The notes beneath the pieces were generated by a model. That model saw only the letters and a list, made by a program, of their open reading frames with translations. It did no database searches and was not told the origin of the DNA. Position numbers and translations under genes: made by a program. Positions 36,420 to 44,733 of a stretch of 64,000 bases of DNA are shown here, one piece after another. This stretch comes from Tenacibaculum maritimum NCIMB 2154. GTDB lineage: Bacteria; Bacteroidota; Bacteroidia; Flavobacteriales; Flavobacteriaceae. Within the stretch, counting starts at the first letter, position 1; each line of letters starts with the position of its first letter. The stretch spans positions 744,001 to 808,000 of the forward strand of contig NZ_LT634361.1 in the NCBI RefSeq assembly GCF_900119795.1, in the 5' to 3' direction.

Positions 36420-38039
36420 ATGAAAAATATACTTGCCATACTCTTATTAATCAGTATCAATACTTTTGCACAAAAGGAGATAACAGTAAATCTTAGCAAT
36501 CCTAATGCTACCATATACACACATTTATACTTTTTGCAATCAGACTCTTATCAACCAGAAAAGGCGGCTAAAACCATTTTAGATTTGCCAACAAAAGAAG
36601 CTGTTAGAAAGGTGAAAAAAATTAAGCAAGTTTTAGATGGAAAAGGCTTGTTTGTTGATTTTAGTAAAGTTCCTACCAACCCTAATTACAACGATACTAT
36701 AGGATATACAAAATCGTATAAATATGTTTTGTTTCCAGATAGGATGCCACTTATATCGGTAGAAAAAGTAGGCGAAAATTGGTATTATTCAAAAGAAACG
36801 ATAAGAAATATTGATGCATTGTACAAGGAGGTGTTTCCATGGTATGTACAACAAATTCAAGACAATATTCCAAATGCGGGGCATATAAAACTGCTAGGTG
36901 TAGAATTATGGCAAATAATACTTTTATTGTTATTATTATTAGGTGCTTTCATTATTTACAGTATAGCAAAAAGAATTGCTGTTTTTATACTTCAAAAACT
37001 CCAGTATAGAATTACTAGAAGTAAGAGCATAGAAATTACATCTGTACTCAAAAAATTAGCCCACCCTGTTAGTTTATTATTGGCAGTTTGGGTTATTGAA
37101 AAGATTTTTCCGTCTTTAAGGTTTAACTTAGAAATAAATACTTGGTTTTTCTTAGGGTTGCATATTGTGGCTACTGTTTTTTGGATTTATGTATTTTTAA
37201 AGCTAGTTCAAGTAGCAATGAAGGTTTATGAGGAGCTAGCGGAGAAAACACATGGTAGGTTAGACGATCAACTAGTACCTATTTTACGCAATTTTTTAAC
37301 TGTAATTGTTGTATTTTTAGGAATCTTAAAGCTGCTCACTTTATTAGGTGTAGACACAAGAGCTGTAATAGCAGGAGCATCTATAGGAGGATTAGCAGTA
37401 GCATTGGCTTCCCAAGATACGGTTAAGAACCTTATAGGAACTTTTATGATCTTTTTAGATAAACCGTTCCATATAGGAGATTGGGTAGAGGCTGATGGAA
37501 TTGCAGGAGAAGTAGAAGAGGTGGGTTTCCGATCGAGTAAAATTCGTGCGGCTGATACTTCTATATATCAAATACCCAATAGCAAACTATCTGAAATAAC
37601 AATTAATAATAAAGGATTAAGGCTGTATAGACGTTATAGAACAACTTTAGGACTACGTTATGATACTCCTCCAGAATTAATAGAAGCTTTTGTAGTGGGA
37701 GTAAGAAAAATTATAATAGCACACCCTGAAACTCGATCAGAATCTTACAATGTAGAGTTTACAGGTTTCGGTGATTCTTCTCTATTGATTATGGTAAATG
37801 TATATTTTAAATCTTTAGAATGGGGAGTGGAGCAATCATCAAAACATAGGTTTCATATTGCTATTTTAAGATTAGCAGCTGCCCTAGGAGTAGATTTTGC
37901 ATTTCCGTCATCAACAATTATGGTAGAGCAATTTCCGGGTAAGACCACTACTAATTTAAAATATGAAATTAATCAAGAAAAAATTGATGCAGCGATTGAA
38001 AGAACTGTAACTAATTTTTCTAAAAACAAAATGAAATAA
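36420..38039 (+). CDS. Mechanosensitive channel, MscS family
   Basis: A 539-residue integral membrane protein with a signal peptide (1-17), a periplasmic N-terminal region of about 130 residues, several transmembrane helices (about 160-182, 215-232, 242-265, 290-315) and the MscS core: the pore helix region GASIGGLAVALASQDTVKNLIG and the beta-domain segment DKPFHIGDWVEADGIAGEVEEVGFRSSKI. It opens upon membrane tension to relieve osmotic pressure. Its stop codon overlaps by one base the start of the next gene. Confidence 0.93.
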   Translation: MKNILAILLLISINTFAQKEITVNLSNPNATIYTHLYFLQSDSYQPEKAAKTILDLPTKEAVRKVKKIKQVLDGKGLFVDFSKVPTNPNYNDTIGYTKSYKYVLFPDRMPLISVEKVGENWYYSKETIRNIDALYKEVFPWYVQQIQDNIPNAGHIKLLGVELWQIILLLLLLLGAFIIYSIAKRIAVFILQKLQYRITRSKSIEITSVLKKLAHPVSLLLAVWVIEKIFPSLRFNLEINTWFFLGLHIVATVFWIYVFLKLVQVAMKVYEELAEKTHGRLDDQLVPILRNFLTVIVVFLGILKLLTLLGVDTRAVIAGASIGGLAVALASQDTVKNLIGTFMIFLDKPFHIGDWVEADGIAGEVEEVGFRSSKIRAADTSIYQIPNSKLSEITINNKGLRLYRRYRTTLGLRYDTPPELIEAFVVGVRKIIIAHPETRSESYNVEFTGFGDSSLLIMVNVYFKSLEWGVEQSSKHRFHIAILRLAAALGVDFAFPSSTIMVEQFPGKTTTNLKYEINQEKIDAAIERTVTNFSKNKMK

Positions 38040-39016
38040 TGAAGCGTATTTTTCAATTCTTAGGAACAACTATTTTTTTACTATTCATAGCGTCATTGCT
38101 ATTTTTCGTTTGGGCTTCTTCTCCAACATTAGATGAAAGTGAATATGAGAAGTTGATTAATAAAAAAGGAGATCGGTTAGTGGGTAAAGATTCTGTTTAC
38201 AGTATTGTTACGTATAATATTGGCTATTTAAGCGGCATGACTAATAATTTGCCAGTGGCAAAGCCTAAAGAGTTATTTACAGAAAATTTAGCACGGGTAT
38301 TGAAAGAAACGCAGAAGGTAGATCCGGATATTATTGCATTTCAAGAAATTGATTTTGATGCAGCAAGATCGTATCATGTAAATCAGCAAGATGAAATAGC
38401 TACATTAGGGTATAATCATATTGCAAAAGCGATTAACTGGGATGAAACATATGTGCCATTTCCTTACTGGCCTCCTAGTATGCATTTTGGAAAAGTAGTT
38501 TCAGGGCAATCTATATTGAGTAAGTATCCAATTAAAAATCAGGAACGTATTGTCTTAGAAAGAGTAGAAGACAATCCGTTTTATAGAGATGCCTTATATC
38601 TTGAACGCTTGGCACAGGTAGTAACTATTCAGTTAGAAGGAAAAGAGGTGGTTGTGATTAATGTGCATTTAGAGGCTTTTGATAAAGTTACTCGAAAAAA
38701 ACAATTGGATACAGTTATAGAGATTTTTAAAAAATATGCAGCAACCAATCCTACGATTTTATTAGGAGATTTTAATAGTGATCCTACTTATAAAGAGCCT
38801 GTTATTCAAAAGGTATTTGAAATGTTAGATATAGGAAATGCTGCCTTTTCTCCAGGTGATTATGAGTTAACTTTTGATACAAAGCAGCCCTTTGAAAGAT
38901 TGGATTATATCTTTTATACCAAAAATACAATAGCATATGTAAAAGGAAGGGTTTTAAAAGACTTTGGAGAAGCATCAGATCATCTGCCAGTTGAAATGAG
39001 CTTTACACTAAAATAA
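38039..39016 (+). CDS. Endonuclease/exonuclease/phosphatase (EEP) family protein
   Basis: A 325-residue membrane-anchored enzyme with a single N-terminal transmembrane helix (about 7-27) and an EEP domain. Catalytic motifs are visible: the metal-binding IIAFQEIDFD (near residue 102), VINVHLEAFDK, the GDFNSDPT aspartate/asparagine motif and ASDHLPVEMSF at the end. Substrate could be phosphodiesters of lipid or nucleic acid; EEP proteins with an N-terminal anchor in Bacteroidota are often of unknown substrate. It overlaps the MscS gene by one base. Confidence 0.85.
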   Translation: MKRIFQFLGTTIFLLFIASLLFFVWASSPTLDESEYEKLINKKGDRLVGKDSVYSIVTYNIGYLSGMTNNLPVAKPKELFTENLARVLKETQKVDPDIIAFQEIDFDAARSYHVNQQDEIATLGYNHIAKAINWDETYVPFPYWPPSMHFGKVVSGQSILSKYPIKNQERIVLERVEDNPFYRDALYLERLAQVVTIQLEGKEVVVINVHLEAFDKVTRKKQLDTVIEIFKKYAATNPTILLGDFNSDPTYKEPVIQKVFEMLDIGNAAFSPGDYELTFDTKQPFERLDYIFYTKNTIAYVKGRVLKDFGEASDHLPVEMSFTLK

Positions 39017-39140
39017 AGCTTTTGTTTTTGGCAAGATAGTGATGCGTCTCTTTCGTAAGAAATTATAGACGTAATTAGTTTTTACTATTATTTGAGAGGA
39101 AAAAAACTTCATAGTATAAACTAAAAAAGTAGTGTTAATA

Positions 39141-39184
39141 AACTTAAAATCCTCGTTTTATTTTTAAAATGAGGATTTTAAGTT
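39141..39184. terminator. Bidirectional terminator between EEP and amidase genes
   Basis: AACTTAAAATCCTC (39141-39154) pairs with GAGGATTTTAAGTT (39171-39184), extended inward by GTTTTA/TAAAAT with one G-U pair. It lies between two convergent genes. Confidence 0.7.
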
Positions 39185-39199
39185 CATAGAGAGTATAAT

Positions 39200-40048
39200 T
39201 TATTTGTACTTTTTTAAAAGAGCTTTTAGTATTGCCCATGTTTCATTATCTAAAGTGCCGTCGTGTTTCTCTGGTCTGAAATGATATTGAAAAGCTTTTA
39301 TTACGCTTTTGGTATCATCATCCCACTCACCAGACTCTTCAATTTTATACCCATACTTTTTAAAATCTCTTTGAACAGATTTGATAAATTCAACTTCATG
39401 GGCACTATCTAAAGGAAACTCTTTAATGAATTTGTCTTTATCGAAATAATCATACCAAGCACCAATATTATAATCGTAATATAGTCTTTTCCAAGGAAAC
39501 TTTGGCCCTGGATCCAACTTTCGAGTAGGAGTTATATCAGCGTGCCCAATTACATTTTCAGGTTTTATTTGATAACGATCAATTATATTCTTTGAAAGTG
39601 TAGCAATTTTTTTTACTTGATATTCAGGGAAATCAATAAAAACCTTTTCACCATTTTCAACTAAAAAACCTTTGTTAACAATCTCTATTCCTATGGAACT
39701 GAAGTTTAAGTTATTTACCTTACCCCAGTTGCTGGCTCCAGCATGCCATGAACGTTTATTTTCATCTACTAAAAAATGGATTTCTCTATCGTCTTTATCA
39801 TTTATAAGATAATGAGAGCTCACTTCTCTGGTAGTATTCCCACTTAGAATATTCAAAGAACTGGGGGTGTCAGAAACCGTATAATGAAGTACAAGAAAAC
39901 GTACTCTATTATCCTGATTTTTAGAAGGGAAATAATCTGTGTTTAACTTATATTCTCGTATTTTTTTTGCATAAGTTATGTTTTTAGGAATTGATTGACA
40001 AGATATGACTAAAGCTAAAAGGCTTAAGAGGAAAAGACTATTTTTCAT
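39200..40048 (-). CDS. N-acetylmuramoyl-L-alanine amidase (AmpD-like) lipoprotein
   Basis: A 282-residue peptidoglycan amidase with lipobox ISCQ (Cys17). The amidase_2 domain is seen in VLHYTVSDTPSS (zinc His), WHAGASNWGK and GHADITPTRKLDPGPKFPW (zinc His and the Asp/Lys of the site). The C-terminal 70 residues hold a peptidoglycan-binding helical domain (KSVQRDFKKYGYKI; VIKAFQYHFRPEKHDG). It cleaves the amide bond between MurNAc and the peptide. An in-frame TTG at 40054 offers a slightly longer start; the ATG at 40048 is preferred. Confidence 0.93.
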   Translation of the reverse strand: MKNSLFLLSLLALVISCQSIPKNITYAKKIREYKLNTDYFPSKNQDNRVRFLVLHYTVSDTPSSLNILSGNTTREVSSHYLINDKDDREIHFLVDENKRSWHAGASNWGKVNNLNFSSIGIEIVNKGFLVENGEKVFIDFPEYQVKKIATLSKNIIDRYQIKPENVIGHADITPTRKLDPGPKFPWKRLYYDYNIGAWYDYFDKDKFIKEFPLDSAHEVEFIKSVQRDFKKYGYKIEESGEWDDDTKSVIKAFQYHFRPEKHDGTLDNETWAILKALLKKYK

Positions 40049-40219
40049 TACCAAATACTTTTGTTTTATTATAAAATAAGATTATTTAAGACAATGAATC
40101 CGTTTAAACTAAAGGGGGGTAAAATGAATTTTATGATCTTACTTACAAAAATAGTATTTCGTTTATAGAGCATCTGTTAACAAAAATGCAAAATTAAGTA
40201 ACTGTCTTTTGAAAAGTAA

Positions 40220-40246
40220 AAAACCCGAACAAAAGGTTCGGGTTTT
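40220..40246 (-). terminator. Terminator of tRNA-Phe copy 1
   Basis: AAAACCCGAAC and GTTCGGGTTTT form an 11-bp perfect stem with a 5-base loop immediately 3' of the tRNA on the minus strand. Confidence 0.75.
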
Positions 40247-40247
40247 A

Positions 40248-40323
40248 TGGTGGTGCCTCCAGGAATCGAACCAGGGACACAAGGATTTTCAGTCCTTTGC
40301 TCTACCAACTGAGCTAAGGCACC
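40248..40323 (-). tRNA. tRNA-Phe (GAA), copy 1
   Basis: Read on the minus strand, the 76-base sequence folds as a tRNA: 7-bp acceptor GGTGCCT/AGGCACC, 4-bp D stem GCTC/GAGC, 5-bp anticodon stem AAGGA/TCCTT with loop CTGAAAA (anticodon GAA, phenylalanine), a 5-base variable loop, T loop TTCGATT, discriminator A and genomically encoded CCA. The T stem reads CCTGG on both sides, so the central pair is U-U in place of Watson-Crick. It has its own promoter and terminator and is repeated 178 bp upstream on the same strand. Confidence 0.97.
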
Positions 40324-40347
40324 ATGCTTGCTTTCGCTTAGCGGATG

Positions 40348-40378
40348 CAAATATATAACCTTTTTTTGATTCACCAAA
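40348..40378 (-). promoter_or_regulatory. Promoter of tRNA-Phe copy 1
   Basis: On the minus strand TTTG (40375-40378), a 19-base spacer and TATATTTG (40348-40355) give a full match to the Bacteroidota consensus TTTG-N19-TAnnTTTG. The tRNA starts 24 bases after the -7 box. Confidence 0.8.
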
Positions 40379-40397
40379 TAAAAAAAGATAAAAATAA

Positions 40398-40424
40398 AAA
40401 ACCCGAACAAAAAGTTCGGGTTTT
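40398..40424 (-). terminator. Terminator of tRNA-Phe copy 2
   Basis: AAAACCCGAAC and GTTCGGGTTTT form the same 11-bp stem as in copy 1, with a 5-base loop. Confidence 0.75.
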
Positions 40425-40425
40425 A

Positions 40426-40501
40426 TGGTGGTGCCTCCAGGAATCGAACCAGGGACACAAGGATTTTCAGTCCTTTGCTCTACCAACTGAGCTAAGGCAC
40501 C
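40426..40501 (-). tRNA. tRNA-Phe (GAA), copy 2
   Basis: Identical in sequence to copy 1 by eye (76 bases including encoded CCA), with anticodon GAA, the same acceptor, D and anticodon stems and the same U-U pair in the T stem. It has its own promoter and terminator; differences from copy 1 lie in the flanking sequence. Confidence 0.97.
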
Positions 40502-40525
40502 ATGCCTGCTTTCGCTTAGCGGGTG

Positions 40526-40556
40526 CAAATATATAACCTTTTTTAGCTTTACCAAA
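40526..40556 (-). promoter_or_regulatory. Promoter of tRNA-Phe copy 2
   Basis: TTTG (40553-40556), a 19-base spacer and TATATTTG (40526-40533) on the minus strand, identical to copy 1. It is divergent from coaX. Confidence 0.8.
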
Positions 40557-40607
40557 TAAAATTCTAAAAAATCTATTGTATTTTCGCTATTTCGTAAAAC
40601 TGAACCA

Positions 40608-41339
40608 ATGAATTTAATAATAGATATAGGTAATACTAGAGGGAAAATAGCTGTTTTTAAGGAAGATATGTTAGTCAAGCTTGCTGTTTTTGAAAAAGAA
40701 AAACTCGTTTCAGAAGTGAAAAAAAATATTTCGAAATACGATATCTCAAATAGCATCATATCATCAGTAACGAATATATCTAAGGATATACTTGAAGAAA
40801 TAAAAAACTTAGGTCCTTTTTTAGAGTTAAATTCAGAAACTCCTGTTCCTTTTACGAACTTATATGAAACGCCAAATACGTTAGGGGTTGATAGGATAGC
40901 GTTAGCAGCGGGAGCTGTAGCAAAATATCCTAACCAAAATAAATTAATAATAGATGCGGGCACTTGCATTACTTTTGACTTTGTAAATAAGAAAGATGAA
41001 TATTTAGGAGGAGCCATATCACTAGGAGTTAAAATACGCTATCAGGCATTGCATACTTTTACGTCAAAATTACCGTTGTTAGAAATGGAATATCCTTCTG
41101 CTTTAATTGGAAACAATACAAATAGCGCGATCCATTCAGGTATTATCAATGGAGTTTGTAGTGAAATAGATGGAATTATCAATAAGTATAAAAAGCAATA
41201 CAGCGATTTAACAGTCGTTTTAACAGGAGGGGACACAAAATTTTTGGCTAAACAATTAAAAAGTAGCATATTTGCGAATCCGAATTTTATTTTGGAGGGA
41301 TTACGGACTATTTTGATATATAATAAAACGAATGATTAA
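40608..41339 (+). CDS. coaX: Type III pantothenate kinase
   Basis: Phosphorylates pantothenate, the first step to coenzyme A. The 243-residue ASKHA-fold protein has the phosphate-binding DIGNTRGK at 5-12, the DRIALAAGA segment near 98 (with catalytic Asp98), and DAGTCITFDFV at about 116-126. Length fits the family. It starts the plus-strand gene series 40608-48303 and its stop overlaps by eight bases the start of the next gene. Confidence 0.94.
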   Translation: MNLIIDIGNTRGKIAVFKEDMLVKLAVFEKEKLVSEVKKNISKYDISNSIISSVTNISKDILEEIKNLGPFLELNSETPVPFTNLYETPNTLGVDRIALAAGAVAKYPNQNKLIIDAGTCITFDFVNKKDEYLGGAISLGVKIRYQALHTFTSKLPLLEMEYPSALIGNNTNSAIHSGIINGVCSEIDGIINKYKKQYSDLTVVLTGGDTKFLAKQLKSSIFANPNFILEGLRTILIYNKTND

Positions 41340-42612
41340 GAGATCTTTAATTGTATTTTTAATGTTAACAGGAGCAACAATGTTTGCTCAAAGAAATAAC
41401 TCATCACCTTATTCTTACTTTGGTATAGGAGCCGATTTTAAACCTAAAACAGTAGAACAAGCTTCTATGGGAGGAATTGGAGCGGCTTTAAAGGACACAC
41501 ATCATTTGAATTTTGTAAACCCAGCTTCCAATGCTGATTTGCGTTATGCAACTTATGGATTAGGGGGGGGGACTTCTTTTTTAACGTTGGAAGAGACAAA
41601 TGCAAGCCAAACAGGTAATTCTACAAGTTTGCGATATATAGCATTGGGGTTTCCTATTGGTAAAAGAGCAGGGCTTTCAGTAGGTTTACAACCACTATCA
41701 ACTGTTGGATACTCATTGATAAACGAAGAGAAGGATACCGAAGGCAATGTAATAGCATCTACCAAATATACAGGAACAGGGGGAGCTAACAGACTTTATG
41801 GAAGTTTTGGTATGTATGTAGCTAAAGGACTTTCTTTAGGGGTTGAAGGAGGTTTTATCTTTGGAAAAATAGATAATAATATTCTGAATAAAAAACTAGA
41901 TGTTGCATTTGGTACTAAAAATGAAGAAGCAACGACGATAAGAGGAGGAAGGTTAAAAATAGGAGCACAATATGATAAAGAATTGAAAAATAAGTTAAGG
42001 TTGACCTTTGGTACTTCTATCCAATTTAAAAACCAATTAAGAACAAGTAGTACAGAAAAGTTGTCAACAGTAGTTGTTGGAGCTGGTGGAGCCGATAGAG
42101 ATAAGAAATCTATCTTTAGTTCATCAGTAGGAAGCATTGAAAGTCCATTAGAAGTTATTGCAGGTTTTGGAATAGGGAAAACAAATAAATGGTACATTGG
42201 TATTGATTCAGAATATCAAAAAGCATTTGAAACAGTAGGTCTAAATAACCAAAGAGGAACTTTGTTTAGATATGAAAATTCTCATACAACTGCTATAGGA
42301 GGCTATTATATTCCAAAAATTAACTCCATATCGAGTTATTGGAATAGGGTTACTTATAGAGCTGGTTTGCGCTTTGAAAAAACAGGTTTACAAATAAATG
42401 CAGGTAATGGATTTACTTCAATAAAAGACTTTGGCATAAATGTTGGTTTAGGTTTACCACTGCCAAAGCAATTATCTAATGTAAACATTGGATTTGAATA
42501 CGGTCAAAAGGGGACGACTAATAATAATTTAATAAAGGAAAGCTATTTTAATGTTAGACTCAGTTTATCTCTAAACAGTATAAATTGGTTTAATAAGAGA
42601 AAAATAGATTAA
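41332..42612 (+). CDS. FadL/PorV-like outer-membrane beta-barrel protein
   Basis: A 426-residue protein with signal peptide (cleavage after about residue 19, MFAQ), then NSSPYSYFGIGADF and ASMGGIGAALKDTHHLNFVNPASNADL, the typical N-terminal pattern of the FadL/PorV/PorQ group of outer-membrane barrels. Alternating strand-like segments run to the C-terminus, which ends in a Lys/Arg-rich tail instead of the classical aromatic residue. The N-terminal pattern suggests a lipid-linked or T9SS-related function, not shown directly. It overlaps coaX and is followed by a TPR protein and LptC. Confidence 0.8.
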   Translation: MIKRSLIVFLMLTGATMFAQRNNSSPYSYFGIGADFKPKTVEQASMGGIGAALKDTHHLNFVNPASNADLRYATYGLGGGTSFLTLEETNASQTGNSTSLRYIALGFPIGKRAGLSVGLQPLSTVGYSLINEEKDTEGNVIASTKYTGTGGANRLYGSFGMYVAKGLSLGVEGGFIFGKIDNNILNKKLDVAFGTKNEEATTIRGGRLKIGAQYDKELKNKLRLTFGTSIQFKNQLRTSSTEKLSTVVVGAGGADRDKKSIFSSSVGSIESPLEVIAGFGIGKTNKWYIGIDSEYQKAFETVGLNNQRGTLFRYENSHTTAIGGYYIPKINSISSYWNRVTYRAGLRFEKTGLQINAGNGFTSIKDFGINVGLGLPLPKQLSNVNIGFEYGQKGTTNNNLIKESYFNVRLSLSLNSINWFNKRKID

Positions 42613-42626
42613 CGAAAACCAGAAGA

Positions 42627-43952
42627 ATGATGAAAAAAATTACGTATTTACTAGTGGGGCTATCTTTATTCATAGGAATTAAAGTTGTAAATGCTCAAGG
42701 AAATCAAGATTGTACAATGAAGTATAACCTTTTTAAAGGGAATGCTATCACCAAAAAATATAATGAAGCGAAACCTGATTTATTATGGTTACTAGATAAT
42801 TGCCCTACTTTATCTGTAAATATATATAAATATGGAGCTAAAGTAGCAGAAGGAACGTCTGATAAGGAATTAGCAAAGAGAGTTTATGAATCGAGAATAG
42901 TAAACTTTCCTAATAAAAAGGCTGCAAAAGCACATAGTGACTACGCAACGTATTTAATTAAGAATAAATTGGCTTCAGATGAAGAGGTGTTTGCTATTTT
43001 AGAAAAAGCATACCAGATCTCCCCGAAAGATATGAGTGTGAAAAACATTTATAGATATTTTGAAGGAATTACGAATAACTTTAAAGATAGTAATCCGCAG
43101 AAAGTATTTGATACTTATGATGATGTGATGGAATCAGTAGGGGAGAAATTAGATGATTACACTAAAAAAATTAAAAAATTACAAGACAAAAAAGAAGCAG
43201 GTAATATAAGTTCTAAAGAAGAAAGAAGATTAAAAGCATATACGATTAATTCGTCTGCTTTAGGTAAAGTAGAAGGAGGGTTGGATGCAATGATTACAGA
43301 AATAGCTACTTGTGAAAGGTTAATTCCTATTTATACAAGAGACTTTGATGTAAATAAAGCAGAAACAACATGGTTAAGAAGAGCTGTTTCTAGATTGCAT
43401 AATAAAGGATGTCAAGAAGATCCATTGTATGAAAAATTAGCGAGAGCTTATGCGGAATCATCTCCTTCTTCAGATGCGTATAATTTCTTAGCGGGAGTTT
43501 TAGAAAAAAATGGAGATGCAAGTGGCGCCTCTGAAATGAGAAAAAAAGCATTTGAATTAGAAACAGATCCGTTTAAAAAGGCTAAATTAAAATTAATAGA
43601 AGCGCAAGAGGCAAGAAATAGAGGAGGGTTTGGTAAAGCACGAAGTTTAGCAAGGGAAGCATTACAGTTTAATCCAAATATGGGGAAGGCTTATTTGTTA
43701 ATTGCAGGAATGTATGCTAAAAGCGCAAACTCATGTGGAACTAATGAATTTGAAAAGAAAATGGTATATGTGGCTGCATTAAACATGGCAAGAAAAGCAC
43801 AGTCTGTAGATCCAGGTTCTAATGCAGGAAGATATATTAGAAGTTATAAAGGTATTATTCCATCTAAAAAATTAGTATTCCAACAAGGGGTTGCTTCAGG
43901 GGCATCTTATAAAATAGGATGTTGGATTGGAGAAACAGTTCGCATACCATAA
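42627..43952 (+). CDS. Exported TPR-containing protein
   Basis: A 441-residue protein with a signal peptide (cleavage after about residue 23, NAQG). Several TPR-like units are visible, for example YDDVMESVGEKLDDYTKKIKK, DAYNFLAGVLEKNGDASGASEMRKKAFEL and GGFGKARSLAREALQFNPNMGKAYLLIAGMYAK. A scaffold role in the periplasm or at the outer membrane is the usual inference. The C-terminus ends with a SYKGIIPSKKLVFQQG segment. It sits between the barrel and lptC genes with gaps of about 10 bases. Confidence 0.85.
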   Translation: MMKKITYLLVGLSLFIGIKVVNAQGNQDCTMKYNLFKGNAITKKYNEAKPDLLWLLDNCPTLSVNIYKYGAKVAEGTSDKELAKRVYESRIVNFPNKKAAKAHSDYATYLIKNKLASDEEVFAILEKAYQISPKDMSVKNIYRYFEGITNNFKDSNPQKVFDTYDDVMESVGEKLDDYTKKIKKLQDKKEAGNISSKEERRLKAYTINSSALGKVEGGLDAMITEIATCERLIPIYTRDFDVNKAETTWLRRAVSRLHNKGCQEDPLYEKLARAYAESSPSSDAYNFLAGVLEKNGDASGASEMRKKAFELETDPFKKAKLKLIEAQEARNRGGFGKARSLAREALQFNPNMGKAYLLIAGMYAKSANSCGTNEFEKKMVYVAALNMARKAQSVDPGSNAGRYIRSYKGIIPSKKLVFQQGVASGASYKIGCWIGETVRIP

Positions 43953-43961
43953 TCATTTTTA

Positions 43962-44528
43962 ATGAAAAAATATAAAAAAAATAGGTATATAAACATTGCT
44001 GCTATTAGTTTAGTAGCAATGTTTTTTTCTTGTACAAATGATACAAAAAAAGTTAGAGATTTCTTAGCAGATAAGAACTTACCCATAGGTATTGCTAAAA
44101 ATACGCATCATGTTTATAAAGATTCAGGAAGGGTAAGGTATAAGTTAGTAACACCTTTGTTGTATGATTTTTCGAATAGAAAGGAACATCCTTATAAAGA
44201 ATTTTTAAAAGGAATTAAAATAGTTACTATTGAAAAGAACGAAAAAGATTCAACCACTATTACAGGAAATTATGCTTTATCATTTGATAAAACAAGAGTT
44301 GCAGAGATAAAAGGAAATGTAGTGATTCTTAATCATTCAAAGAGCACGAAACTAGAAACAAACCAATTGTTTTGGGATCAAAAAGAAGGGTATTTCTTTA
44401 CCGAAGATGGTTTTAGATTGACCACTGAAAAAGATACAATTAATGGTTTTGGCTTTGAGTCTAAGCAAGATTTGTCTAAATGGATAGCAAAGGATATTAC
44501 AGGTAAAATAGAAACAATAAAAGATTAA
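43962..44528 (+). CDS. lptC: LPS export ABC transporter periplasmic component LptC
   Basis: Membrane-anchored periplasmic protein of the Lpt bridge that receives LPS from the LptBFG transporter. The 188-residue protein has a hydrophobic N-terminal segment with possible lipobox FFSC (Cys24), then a beta-jellyroll-like domain with LVTPLLYDFSNRKEHPYKEFLKGIKI and LETNQLFWDQKEGYFFTEDGFRL, both typical of Bacteroidota LptC. Assigned by these segments and by co-location with the barrel and TPR genes; an unrelated lptC copy was not seen elsewhere in this window. Confidence 0.88.
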   Translation: MKKYKKNRYINIAAISLVAMFFSCTNDTKKVRDFLADKNLPIGIAKNTHHVYKDSGRVRYKLVTPLLYDFSNRKEHPYKEFLKGIKIVTIEKNEKDSTTITGNYALSFDKTRVAEIKGNVVILNHSKSTKLETNQLFWDQKEGYFFTEDGFRLTTEKDTINGFGFESKQDLSKWIAKDITGKIETIKD

Positions 44529-44532
44529 TGTG

Positions 44533-44733
44533 ATGAATAGAGTTTGGAAATTTTTTCAATATGGTTATTTAATAATAGCAATAATATGTTTGGTAGAAGG
44601 GCTGTTAAAATTGAATTCTGACAGGCCAACGGCATATATTTTATTAGCTTTTGCTATATTTATCACTCTAATTTTCTTTTTTAAAAGAAAGTTTAGAAAA
44701 AAGGTAGTACAAAGGAATAGTAGTAAGAATTAA
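44533..44733 (+). CDS. Small membrane protein, unknown function
   Basis: A 66-residue protein with two hydrophobic helices (about 10-25 and 32-52) and a very basic tail (KRKFRKK). It lies between lptC and the CorC-like gene with almost no gap and shares one base with the next start. A GTG at 44530 is an alternative start. Family not recognised; its place in the series suggests an accessory role in the envelope. Confidence 0.65.
   Translation: MNRVWKFFQYGYLIIAIICLVEGLLKLNSDRPTAYILLAFAIFITLIFFFKRKFRKKVVQRNSSKN

Larger units (their letters stand above)
40220..40563 (-). repeat. Tandem duplication of the tRNA-Phe unit (about 178 bp)
   Basis: Two consecutive units (about 40220-40385 and 40398-40563), each with terminator, tRNA-Phe and promoter. 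The tRNAs are the same; the 5' flanks differ at a few positions (GCTTGC versus GCCTGC, GCGGATG versus GCGGGTG, and TTTGATTC versus TAGCTTT further upstream). A recent tandem duplication is the simplest explanation. Confidence 0.85.

Noticed and set aside
40289..41017. Minus-strand frame of 242 residues running through coaX and one tRNA-Phe gene
   Set aside because: It translates tRNA and promoter sequence and the reverse of coaX, so it is a chance frame.
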